DNA of 64,000 nucleotides from contig OMYR01000022.1 of the NCBI GenBank assembly GCA_900315335.1, positions 1 through 64,000 of the forward strand, written 5' to 3'. The stretch is from an uncultured Bacteroidales bacterium (GTDB lineage: Bacteria > Bacteroidota > Bacteroidia > Bacteroidales > P3). The position numbers were made by a program, and so were the translations under genes. The notes beneath the pieces were generated by a model. The model ran no database searches. It worked only from the letters and a program-made list of their open reading frames with translations, and was not told the origin of the DNA. Below are positions 54,799 through 62,757 of the stretch, piece by piece; the stretch's first letter is position 1; each line of letters opens with the position of its first letter.

Positions 54799-56703
54799 AT
54801 GAAAAAAGTATCGGTATTCATATTGGTATGCGTTGCTATCGTATTTTCGTTGTCTGCACAAAATTCAAAGGCTGATAAAGTTATAGAAAAAGCAATTAAA
54901 TTGGTAGAGCAGAATGATGAGAAAAAAGCGGTGGATATATTGGAAAAAGCAACACATACTTATAACGATTATGCACCATTATACATATTTTTGGCGGAGA
55001 TATACTATAATAACAAGGATTATGAAAAATCCGCTGCGAATTACATAAAAGGAATTGCGATAGATAAAGACTATGATTTGAATGCTTATTATCGTTTGGG
55101 TATTATGCAAAAAAATGCAAAGGATTATACCAATGCCAAACGCAATTTCCAATACTATATTGATAATGCCACAAAACCACGATACAAATCAAAGGTTGAG
55201 GATTGCAAATACAATATTGCGTGTATTGATTTTATAGAAACCCAAATGCGAAATCCCAAAGCATTTGCTCCTTATAATCTTGGCGAAAATATCAACGATA
55301 AAGAATATCAGTATTTGCCTACTCTTACTTTGGATAACCAATTATATTTCACTCAAAGGACGGACGATAAAGAAGATTTCTATTTTGCGACTAAGAAAGA
55401 TGCATATTCATCTTCGTTTGAATGGAATAAAAAACAGAAAATGCCTTATCCCTTGAATACCGATGCTAATGAAGGAGCGGCGAGTATATCTCCCGACGGC
55501 AGATACTTGTATTTTGCGAAATGTAACACCAAGGACGGTTTTGGCTCATGTGATATTTATCGTAGCAAGAGAGTTGGCAATACGTGGGGCGAACCCGAAA
55601 ATCTCGGTAGCAATGTAAATTCTTCTTCATGGGATTCTCAACCGAGCATAGCCTCTGACGGCAGAACGCTTTTCTTTGTTTCCAATCGAGAGGGAGGTTT
55701 TGGAAAAAGCGATATATGGTATTCGTATCTTAAAGATGACAATACTTGGACAAAGGCAAGGAATTGTGGAAAAGTTATTAATACCGGGGGAAACGAAATA
55801 TCACCTTTTATTCACCCTTCCAATTCAACTCTTTATTTTGCATCGGATTCTTTGATAGGTATGGGTGGAATGGATATTTTTTATTCTAAAATCATTGATG
55901 GTAAGTTTCAAGAACCTGTAAATATTGGTTATCCTATCAATACCGATAAAGAAGAAAGTTGCCTTATTGTTTCTGCCAATAGCAGGTACGCTATTTATGC
56001 AAGAGAGAACACACCAAACAAAATGGATTTGTATGCTTTTGAATTGGAAAAGAGTTTGCAGCCGACAAAAGTTATTTGTATGCGGGGTAAAGTGTTGTAT
56101 GATGATAACAAAAGGGGAAACGAAAGTGTTTTGCAAGTAAAAAATTTGCGTACGAACAGATTGGTTACTTCCACTATCTCCGATAAAGAAAACGATACAT
56201 ACAATCTGGCTTTGGTTGAGGGCGAAGACTATGCTTTGAGCGTTACTTGTAATGGTTATCTATTCTATTCGGAGAATTTTTCTCTCAAAGAATTGCAGTC
56301 AAGTGAGGGCAAAGATTACTTGGATAAAGATATTGAACTTAAAGCGATAAAAGAGGGTAGCAGCGTTATATTGAAAAATATTTTCTTTGCTACAAACTCT
56401 TTTGAATTAATGGAAGAGAGCAATGCAGAGTTAAACACTATTTTAATGATGTTAAACACCAATCCGCTGATGTTTATAGAAATTTCGGGCTATACCGACA
56501 ACGTTGGAAAAGAAGATTACAACAAAACTCTTTCTCAAAACAGAGCCAATAGCGTTAAAGCATGGTTAGTTGGTAAAGGTGTTGCTCAAAACAGAATAAT
56601 TGCCAAAGGTTACGGAATGCAAAACCCTGTCGCAGACAATTCAACAGAGGAAGGTAGGAAACAAAACAGAAGAACCGAATTTAAGATATTGAAGACAAAA
56701 TAA
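54799..56703 (+). CDS. PorE-like TPR/PD40/OmpA protein of the type IX secretion system
   Basis: 634 residues. A signal peptide ends in LSAQN. TPR repeats (about 25-145), a PD40/WD40-like beta-propeller (about 170-410: GAASISPDGRYLYFAK, SQPSIASDGRTLFFVSNREG, ISPFIHPSNSTLYFASDS), a carboxypeptidase-regulatory-like domain (about 425-500) and a C-terminal OmpA peptidoglycan-binding domain with FIEISGYTDNVGKEDYN and GRKQNRRTEF. This order matches PorE, which anchors the type IX secretion complex to peptidoglycan. The OmpA part holds an unusual resemblance to the 21-bp intergenic repeats. The PhoH gene follows after 6 bases. Confidence 0.88.
   Translation: MKKVSVFILVCVAIVFSLSAQNSKADKVIEKAIKLVEQNDEKKAVDILEKATHTYNDYAPLYIFLAEIYYNNKDYEKSAANYIKGIAIDKDYDLNAYYRLGIMQKNAKDYTNAKRNFQYYIDNATKPRYKSKVEDCKYNIACIDFIETQMRNPKAFAPYNLGENINDKEYQYLPTLTLDNQLYFTQRTDDKEDFYFATKKDAYSSSFEWNKKQKMPYPLNTDANEGAASISPDGRYLYFAKCNTKDGFGSCDIYRSKRVGNTWGEPENLGSNVNSSSWDSQPSIASDGRTLFFVSNREGGFGKSDIWYSYLKDDNTWTKARNCGKVINTGGNEISPFIHPSNSTLYFASDSLIGMGGMDIFYSKIIDGKFQEPVNIGYPINTDKEESCLIVSANSRYAIYARENTPNKMDLYAFELEKSLQPTKVICMRGKVLYDDNKRGNESVLQVKNLRTNRLVTSTISDKENDTYNLALVEGEDYALSVTCNGYLFYSENFSLKELQSSEGKDYLDKDIELKAIKEGSSVILKNIFFATNSFELMEESNAELNTILMMLNTNPLMFIEISGYTDNVGKEDYNKTLSQNRANSVKAWLVGKGVAQNRIIAKGYGMQNPVADNSTEEGRKQNRRTEFKILKTK
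56431..56474 (+). repeat. Repeat-like segment inside the OmpA domain coding sequence
   Basis: The DNA reads as two adjacent pieces of the intergenic dyad array (TTAAACACTATTTTAATGAT and GTTAAACACCAATCCGCTGA), in the reading frame LNTILMMLNTNPLMF. OmpA domains often have a similar leucine-rich helix here, so it may be chance. Confidence 0.4.
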
Positions 56704-56709
56704 AATATA

Positions 56710-57663
56710 ATGATAGAAAAAAACATAAATCTTAAAGATGTAGATCAAAGAGAATTTTTTGGAGTTAATGAAAAAAATCTCTCTTTTATTGAGACTTTGT
56801 TCGATACTCTTATAATAGCTGTTCGCAGTGATACTTTGAAAGTAAAAGGAGAAGAGAAGGATGTCGAACAATTCTTGTCATTCTTTTCGAGATTAAAAGA
56901 TATTTACAAACGAATACCAAACATTACAGGGCAGTTAATAATGGCTGCATACAATGATGAAAAAATAGAAAAGGAGTCCGATGCCGAAGTATTGGTTTAT
57001 GGAGCCAATGGGCAGAGTGTTAAGGCGAGAACCAAAAATCAACAGAAAATGGTTGAGGAGATAGAGAAAAAAGATATGGTTTTTGCAATAGGTCCGGCGG
57101 GTTCGGGAAAGACTTATACAGCGGTGGCTTTGGCTGTAAAATATCTTAAAGAAAAAAGAGTGAAACGTATCATTCTAACTCGTCCTGCTGTTGAGGCAGG
57201 AGAAAATCTTGGATTTCTGCCCGGAGGATTAAAAGATAAATTAGACCCATATTTACAACCTTTATACGATGCTTTAAGGGATATGCTTTCTCAAAACAAA
57301 TTGGATTACTTAATGGAAAATCATACGATAGAAATAGCACCCTTGGCTTTTATGAGAGGTAGAACATTGGAAAATTCATTTGTTATTTTGGACGAAGCAC
57401 AGAACGCCACAAAGAGTCAATTGAAAATGTTTTTGACACGTATGGGTAATTGGTCGAAATTTATAATAACTGGCGACCCGACACAAGTAGATTTACCATA
57501 TAAACAACCGTCGGGATTGATGCCTACGGTTGATTTGTTGAAAAACATAAAAGGACTTTCGGTTATAATGCTTAATGATAAGGATATTGTAAGAAATCCT
57601 CTTGTAACTAAGATTGTCAATGCTTTTGATAAAGAAAAGGAATTGTTAAGAGAAAAAGAATAA
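56710..57663 (+). CDS. PhoH-family ATPase
   Basis: 317 residues. After an N-terminal KH-like region (about 1-95) comes the PhoH P-loop: Walker A GPAGSGKTYTA (about 130-140), then LTRPAVEAGENLGFLPGGL, RTLENSFVILDEAQNAT and the conserved ITGDPTQVDLP. Known: PhoH proteins are RNA-linked ATPases/helicases, often near ybeY, though not here. Starts 6 bases after the PorE-like gene, so probably co-transcribed with it. Confidence 0.94.
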   Translation: MIEKNINLKDVDQREFFGVNEKNLSFIETLFDTLIIAVRSDTLKVKGEEKDVEQFLSFFSRLKDIYKRIPNITGQLIMAAYNDEKIEKESDAEVLVYGANGQSVKARTKNQQKMVEEIEKKDMVFAIGPAGSGKTYTAVALAVKYLKEKRVKRIILTRPAVEAGENLGFLPGGLKDKLDPYLQPLYDALRDMLSQNKLDYLMENHTIEIAPLAFMRGRTLENSFVILDEAQNATKSQLKMFLTRMGNWSKFIITGDPTQVDLPYKQPSGLMPTVDLLKNIKGLSVIMLNDKDIVRNPLVTKIVNAFDKEKELLREKE

Positions 57664-57700
57664 AGTATAAATACATAAGGCATTAAATTTCTTGGAAAAA

Positions 57701-57731
57701 TTGGCAGAGTGAGAAAAAATATTTAATTTTG
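57701..57731 (+). promoter_or_regulatory. Promoter of the hexosaminidase
   Basis: TTG (57701-57703), 20 bases, TAATTTTG (57724-57731), 25 bases before the start codon. Confidence 0.8.
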
Positions 57732-57756
57732 TGCCTTATTAAAATTAAACAACGTT

Positions 57757-60096
57757 ATGAGTGTAAGAAAATTATTATTACAGGTATTATTGCTTGCATC
57801 ATTTTGTACGTTGCAAGCGCAAAGCGTAGAAATTATTCCGCAACCAACAAAAGTGGATATAAGAAAAAATGCACAGGCATTTACGTTCTCGGCAGAGAAA
57901 ACCAAAGTCTTTGCTCCCGATAATTGCGAAACTGCAAGGATATTCAATGAAAGTTTGCAGGCGTATTATCCTCAAAGAGAAGATGTGCAGCGTAAAGATG
58001 ATAAAATGGCTCAAAATCTTGACGGTAGCATTATATTTATCAATACCGCTATGAAAAATCTCGGTAGTGAGGGATATATAATTGATGTTAATTCAAGAAG
58101 AATAACCATTGAGGTTAACGAAGAAACCGGGTTCTTTTATGCACTTCAAACCTTATGGCAATTGATTGGCGAGGACTTTTATTTGAATCAATATAACGAA
58201 GATTTCGTTCCTGTGGTAGGCTATGTAAAACAAATACCTTCGTGCAAAATAGAAGATTATCCACGTTTCTCTTACAGAGGTAAGCATTTGGATTGTGCTC
58301 GCCATTTTTGGGACGCCAATTATATTAAAAAATATATAGATTTGTTGGCTTTTCATAAGTTAAATACATTCCATTGGCATTTGACAGATGATCAGGGTTG
58401 GAGAATCGAAATAAAAAAATATCCGAAGTTACAGTCCATTGCAGCATATAGGAACGGTACTTTGATAGGTCATTATTCCGACAGACCCGAGAGCGAACAT
58501 ATTTATGATACCATTCGTTATGGCGGTTACTATACACAAGAACAAATCAAGGATATTGTCGCATATGCTCAGAAAAGACATATAACCATTATACCGGAGA
58601 TAGAACTTCCGGGACATGCACAAGCGGCTTTGGCTGCTTACCCGGAATTTTCTTGTCGTAATGTGCCTATAGAAGTTTGTAAGACTTGGGGAGTTTTGGA
58701 CGATGTATTCTGCCCAAAGGAAGAGACTTTCAAATTCTTGGAAGACGTGTTGGACGAAGTTATGGCACTATTCCCTTCGGAGTATATACATATAGGTGGA
58801 GACGAATGCCCGACGGTTCGTTGGAAAGAGTGCGATTATTGTCAGAATTTAATAAAAGAAAAAGGTTTTAAGAGCGAAAATGATATTCAGGCTTATTTCA
58901 CAACTCGTATTGAGGATTATCTAAACAAGCATGGTAGAAAAATAATCGGTTGGGACGAAATCTTGGAAAAGGGTGTTAGACAAAGTGCAACAATATTGTC
59001 TTGGCAAGGAGAACAAGGTGCGATAAATGCTGCTAAGAGAGGAAACAACGCCATTATGGCTGCAAGCGCATATCTTTATTTTAATTTCTATCAAGGTATT
59101 GCTGCTTCTGAGCCTGTAAGTTTCGGAGGATTTACTCCTTTGAAGAAGACTTACACTTTTGATCCCGTTTCAGATGTTTTGACTCAGGAAGAAAGCAAAC
59201 ATATCTTGGGTATGCAGGCTTGTACTTGGACTGAATACATAGACAATACCACACTTTTGGAATATAACGATATGCCTCGCTTGGCTGCTTTGAGTGAAAG
59301 AGCGTGGAGTAGAAAGGAAGTAAGAGATTATGATGACTTTGTAAATCGTTTGGATAATGTGTTGAAAATTTATGAACACGCTGGATTTAACTATTCAAAG
59401 TCTCATTTTGCGGTAAGTGTTCAAAGCGAAAGTAAGAAGAATGGAATCGAATTGTCATTGTCTTCAAAACTTAGAAACGGTACTATATACTACACCCTTG
59501 ATGGTTCAACTCCTAATGAGAACAGCAAGAAATATACAAAGCCGTTTATTATCAAGAGCGATGTCGTATTGCAGGCTGTTGTGTATAAGGACGGCAAGAA
59601 ATTCTCCCCACTGTTAAAGACGGATTATCATATCAACAAAGCAACGGGTAAGAAATACGAAATGTCGGATATTAATCCTCAATATTCAAGTACGGGAAAA
59701 TATCCTTTGACTGACGGAATTTGCGGTAACAAGAAGTCATATGATTCTTGGGTTGGTACTTACGGGAAAGACTATAATGTTGTCTTGGATTTGGAAAAGC
59801 CTACGGAGATTAACAGCATAGGAATTAATTTTATGGACGAACAAGGCAGTTGGATATTCTTACCAAAGGAAGTTAAGATGTATGTATCCAATGATAAACA
59901 ATCTTGGCAACAAATTTCTAATGTGGAACAAACGAGACTGAAAGACAATGCAAGTGTTGTCAATTACAGAGCAAATTGTAAGCAAAAGGCTCGTTATGTG
60001 AAAATTCTTGGAGTTTCTATCGGCAATTGTCCCGAAGGTCATTCGGGAGCAGGTTATCCTGCCCATACTTTCGCAGATGAAGTTGAGGTAAGATAA
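57757..60096 (+). CDS. Exported beta-N-acetylhexosaminidase (GH20)
   Basis: 779 residues with a signal peptide ending LQAQS. A GH20b N-terminal domain (about 25-150) is followed by the catalytic TIM barrel: RYRGKHLDCARHFW-like opening, FHWHLTDDQGWRIEIKKYP, and the Asp349-Glu350 pair in HIGGDECPTVRW. The barrel ends near residue 530 (LAALSERAWS). The C-terminal part has a chitobiase/FN3-like beta domain (GTIYYTLDGSTPNENSKKYT) and an F5/8-type discoidin domain that may bind glycans. Probably periplasmic or surface bound, cutting terminal GlcNAc/GalNAc from mucin, chitin or peptidoglycan fragments. Confidence 0.95.
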   Translation: MSVRKLLLQVLLLASFCTLQAQSVEIIPQPTKVDIRKNAQAFTFSAEKTKVFAPDNCETARIFNESLQAYYPQREDVQRKDDKMAQNLDGSIIFINTAMKNLGSEGYIIDVNSRRITIEVNEETGFFYALQTLWQLIGEDFYLNQYNEDFVPVVGYVKQIPSCKIEDYPRFSYRGKHLDCARHFWDANYIKKYIDLLAFHKLNTFHWHLTDDQGWRIEIKKYPKLQSIAAYRNGTLIGHYSDRPESEHIYDTIRYGGYYTQEQIKDIVAYAQKRHITIIPEIELPGHAQAALAAYPEFSCRNVPIEVCKTWGVLDDVFCPKEETFKFLEDVLDEVMALFPSEYIHIGGDECPTVRWKECDYCQNLIKEKGFKSENDIQAYFTTRIEDYLNKHGRKIIGWDEILEKGVRQSATILSWQGEQGAINAAKRGNNAIMAASAYLYFNFYQGIAASEPVSFGGFTPLKKTYTFDPVSDVLTQEESKHILGMQACTWTEYIDNTTLLEYNDMPRLAALSERAWSRKEVRDYDDFVNRLDNVLKIYEHAGFNYSKSHFAVSVQSESKKNGIELSLSSKLRNGTIYYTLDGSTPNENSKKYTKPFIIKSDVVLQAVVYKDGKKFSPLLKTDYHINKATGKKYEMSDINPQYSSTGKYPLTDGICGNKKSYDSWVGTYGKDYNVVLDLEKPTEINSIGINFMDEQGSWIFLPKEVKMYVSNDKQSWQQISNVEQTRLKDNASVVNYRANCKQKARYVKILGVSIGNCPEGHSGAGYPAHTFADEVEVR

Positions 60097-60122
60097 TTTC
60101 AAACGAAAGAAAGGTACCTTCA

Positions 60123-60162
60123 AAATCACTTCATTTGTTATTGAAAACAAATGAAGTGATTT
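60123..60162 (+). terminator. Terminator of the hexosaminidase
   Basis: A 16-bp perfect stem, AAATCACTTCATTTGT / ACAAATGAAGTGATTT. Confidence 0.88.
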
Positions 60163-60166
60163 CAAA

Positions 60167-60244
60167 AAAATAATCACTCACATCAATTTATTAATCACTC
60201 ACATTAAAAAACTAATCATTAATACTAATTTACTAATCACTCAT
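60167..60244. repeat. 21-bp periodic array, copy 13, ending at a start codon
   Basis: Three full units (60167-60187, 60188-60208, 60209-60229) and a part-unit (60230-60244) that ends exactly at ATG 60245. Units are of the AATCACTCAC centre variant (reverse of GTGAGTG in arrays 1 and 9). Confidence 0.85.
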
Positions 60245-60751
60245 ATGGATTTAAGATTAAAACGAACAATAATACGAATATTCGACAAGTCAATAAAGAC
60301 AAGTGTTTTCTTTCGTCTTATGGTTGTCGTGTCGGCATTGGTTGGTTTATTTTTTACATTGTTTAACGGATCTATGCTTTTTTATAAAACACATCTTACC
60401 GAATTTATCACTTCAACTTCTTTTCCCGAGACCCTTTATTTTTATAAAGAAAACCTTCTGTTTTTTGTTACTGCCAATAGAATGATGTATTTAATATGTT
60501 TCTTGTCAGGGTTAGCGATATTGTATGGCTGTCATCTGCTTTTTAGAGGTTATAAATTGGGATTATTCTTTTATACTCTTGCAAAAGTGTTCCAATTTCT
60601 GACACCGATATTTTTTCTTGGCTATCGTATGTTTGCCATTGGGGATTTGATGTTAATTCTGCTGTTTTTGGTTTATTACTATTATTATGCTTTTACGCAT
60701 AATATAGAAAAGCAACATCGTAAGTATAATACAATAAAAATTGAAGAATAA
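60245..60751 (+). CDS. Small four-helix membrane protein of unknown function
   Basis: 168 residues with four strong hydrophobic segments (about 25-42, 75-98, 105-120, 125-145), basic ends (MDLRLKRTIIR and HNIEKQHRKYN). No motif that I recognise. The start at 60245 is the first ATG after the 21-bp array, so the leader of this gene is made of repeat units. The next gene overlaps its stop codon by one base (TAATG), so the membrane protein and the methyltransferase are translationally coupled. A helper of the methyltransferase is possible but unsupported. Confidence 0.65.
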   Translation: MDLRLKRTIIRIFDKSIKTSVFFRLMVVVSALVGLFFTLFNGSMLFYKTHLTEFITSTSFPETLYFYKENLLFFVTANRMMYLICFLSGLAILYGCHLLFRGYKLGLFFYTLAKVFQFLTPIFFLGYRMFAIGDLMLILLFLVYYYYYAFTHNIEKQHRKYNTIKIEE

Positions 60752-61452
60752 TGGGCTGTTTGTATTTATTTCCGACTTTGTTGGCAGAGTGTGATTGGGA
60801 AAACGTAATCCCAAAAAAGAATGTCGAAAAGATACTTTCGTGCAGTTGTTTCATCGTTGAGGAACTTCGCACGGCACGGCGGTTTCTTCGTAAGATTGGT
60901 TACAATAAGGATTTCAATGATGTGGAATTTTTTGTACTCAACGAACATACTACGGATATGGAGATGCAAAATTATTTGCAGCAGATAGAAACCAAAGATG
61001 TGTTTTTGATGTCAGAAGCAGGCCTGCCATGTGTGGCAGATCCGGGTAGTAAGGTTGTTCTTTTGGCACAAAGAAAAAACATTAGGGTTGTGCCATTGGT
61101 AGGACCTTCATCTATTTATATGTCTTTAATGGCAAGTGGTTTCAATGGACAGAATTTTGCATTCTTAGGCTATTTGCCAATAAAAGATGCTGAAAAAGAA
61201 AAACGTTTAAGACAAATAGAAGACAGGGTTTATAGAGAAAATCAAACGCAAATATTTATCGAAGCTCCATATCGAAACGACAAATTATTCGATTGTATGA
61301 AAAAGGTTTTGAAAAATGAAACCTTGCTTTGTATTGCAACAGATATAACAAGCGAAACTCAAAGCATCAAAACATTAAGTATAAAAGAGTGGAAAAATAG
61401 AGAGGATTTTGTTATAGGAAAACGCAATACCATATTTTTGATATATAAATAA
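60751..61452 (+). CDS. RsmI-like SAM-dependent methyltransferase (tetrapyrrole-methylase fold)
   Basis: 233 residues. The fold is that of RsmI and cobalamin methylases: YLFPTLLAECDWENVIPKKN, EELRTARRFLRKIG, FLMSEAGLPCVADPGSKVV (the conserved SEAG-xPxxxDPG loop binding SAM), VVPLVGPSSIYMSLMASGF and FIEAPYRND. It is shorter than typical RsmI (about 280 residues) and lacks its C-terminal part, as in the Bacteroidetes 16S rRNA methyltransferase-like group. Target therefore uncertain, probably rRNA. Followed by rarA after 37 bases. Confidence 0.88.
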   Translation: MGCLYLFPTLLAECDWENVIPKKNVEKILSCSCFIVEELRTARRFLRKIGYNKDFNDVEFFVLNEHTTDMEMQNYLQQIETKDVFLMSEAGLPCVADPGSKVVLLAQRKNIRVVPLVGPSSIYMSLMASGFNGQNFAFLGYLPIKDAEKEKRLRQIEDRVYRENQTQIFIEAPYRNDKLFDCMKKVLKNETLLCIATDITSETQSIKTLSIKEWKNREDFVIGKRNTIFLIYK

Positions 61453-61489
61453 ATTTTCTTTTGAGACCTCACGAAAAAACAAGCCGATT

Positions 61490-62746
61490 ATGATACCATT
61501 AGCCGAGATATTAAGACCGCAGAGTTTAGATGATTATATAGGACAAAAGCATTTGGTTTCCAAAGGTGCTATATTAAGGAATGCAATAGACAGAGGCAAT
61601 ATTCCTTCAATGATTTTGTGGGGACCTCCGGGCGTTGGAAAAACAACGCTTGCGAATATTATTGCAAATACTCTTGTGATGCCTTTTTATTCTTTAAGTG
61701 CGATAAATTCGGGAGTTAAAGATGTTCGCGACGTATTGGATAAAGCAAAACAGCATGGTGGTAATTGTATTTTGTTTATAGACGAAATTCATCGGTTTAA
61801 TAAATCTCAGCAAGATTCTTTACTTGGTGCAGTTGAAAGAGGTGTTATAACTCTTATAGGAGCAACAACCGAAAACCCTTCTTTTGAAGTCATTTCTCCA
61901 TTGCTTAGCAGGTGTCAAGTGTTTGTATTAAGGCATTTGGAAAAAGATGATTTGATGATTTTAATCAATAAAGCCCAAAAATATATTGGAGACACGGAAG
62001 AACGGCATATTGAGATAAAAGAAACAGAAGCCTTGATGCGTATTTCGGGAGGTGATGCAAGAAAATTACTTAATGCAATTGAGGTTATATGTTCTCAATG
62101 TAGCGGAGATTTTGAACTGACTAATAATTTGGTTGCAACCATTATCCAACAAAATCTATCAATGTACGACAAGAAAGGCGAAAATCATTACGATATAATA
62201 TCCGCCTTTATAAAGAGTATAAGAGGTAGCGACCCGAATGCGGCTGTATATTGGTTGGCTCGTATGATAGATAGTGGCGAAGACCCGTTGTTTATCGCAA
62301 GGCGAATGCTTATTCTTGCAAGTGAAGATATAGGTAATGCCAATCCTAATGCGTTGCTTTTGGCTAATACTTGTTTTGATGCGGTTAATAAGATTGGTTA
62401 TCCCGAATGTAGAATAATTCTTTCGCAGACGGCAATATATTTGGCGACTTCAAAGAAATCAAACGCTTCGTATATGGCGATAGATTCAGCACTCGGTGAA
62501 GTGAAAAGCAGCGGTGATTTGCCAGTGCCTTTGCATATTCGCAATGCTCCGACAAAACTAATGAAAGAATTGGGATATGGAGATAATTACAAATATGCCC
62601 ATAACTATGAAGGCAATTTCGTTCAGCAACAATTTTTACCTGACCAATTGCAAGGGAAAATATTTTACGACCCGGGCAATAATAGAAAGGAAAACGAGAT
62701 ACGAAGCGATATGAAACAGAAGTGGCAAGGTATTTATGATTATTAA
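61490..62746 (+). CDS. rarA: Replication-associated recombination protein RarA (MgsA)
   Basis: 418 residues. AAA+ ATPase acting at stalled forks. N-terminal LAEILRPQSLDDYIGQKHL, Walker A GPPGVGKTTLA (about 46-56), Walker B FIDEIHRFNKSQQD, sensor 1 IGATTENPSFEVISPLLSRC, then the tetramerisation domain with YDIISAFIKSIRGSDPNAA and ARRMLILASEDIGNANP. Full length. Its end is followed 11 bases later by the start of a large secreted protein. Confidence 0.96.
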   Translation: MIPLAEILRPQSLDDYIGQKHLVSKGAILRNAIDRGNIPSMILWGPPGVGKTTLANIIANTLVMPFYSLSAINSGVKDVRDVLDKAKQHGGNCILFIDEIHRFNKSQQDSLLGAVERGVITLIGATTENPSFEVISPLLSRCQVFVLRHLEKDDLMILINKAQKYIGDTEERHIEIKETEALMRISGGDARKLLNAIEVICSQCSGDFELTNNLVATIIQQNLSMYDKKGENHYDIISAFIKSIRGSDPNAAVYWLARMIDSGEDPLFIARRMLILASEDIGNANPNALLLANTCFDAVNKIGYPECRIILSQTAIYLATSKKSNASYMAIDSALGEVKSSGDLPVPLHIRNAPTKLMKELGYGDNYKYAHNYEGNFVQQQFLPDQLQGKIFYDPGNNRKENEIRSDMKQKWQGIYDY

Positions 62747-62757
62747 GTGAAAAGATA

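Noticed and set aside
2008..60244. CRISPR arrays at the 21-base repeats
   Set aside because: Units follow each other directly without unique spacers, unit length is too short and no cas genes are present.
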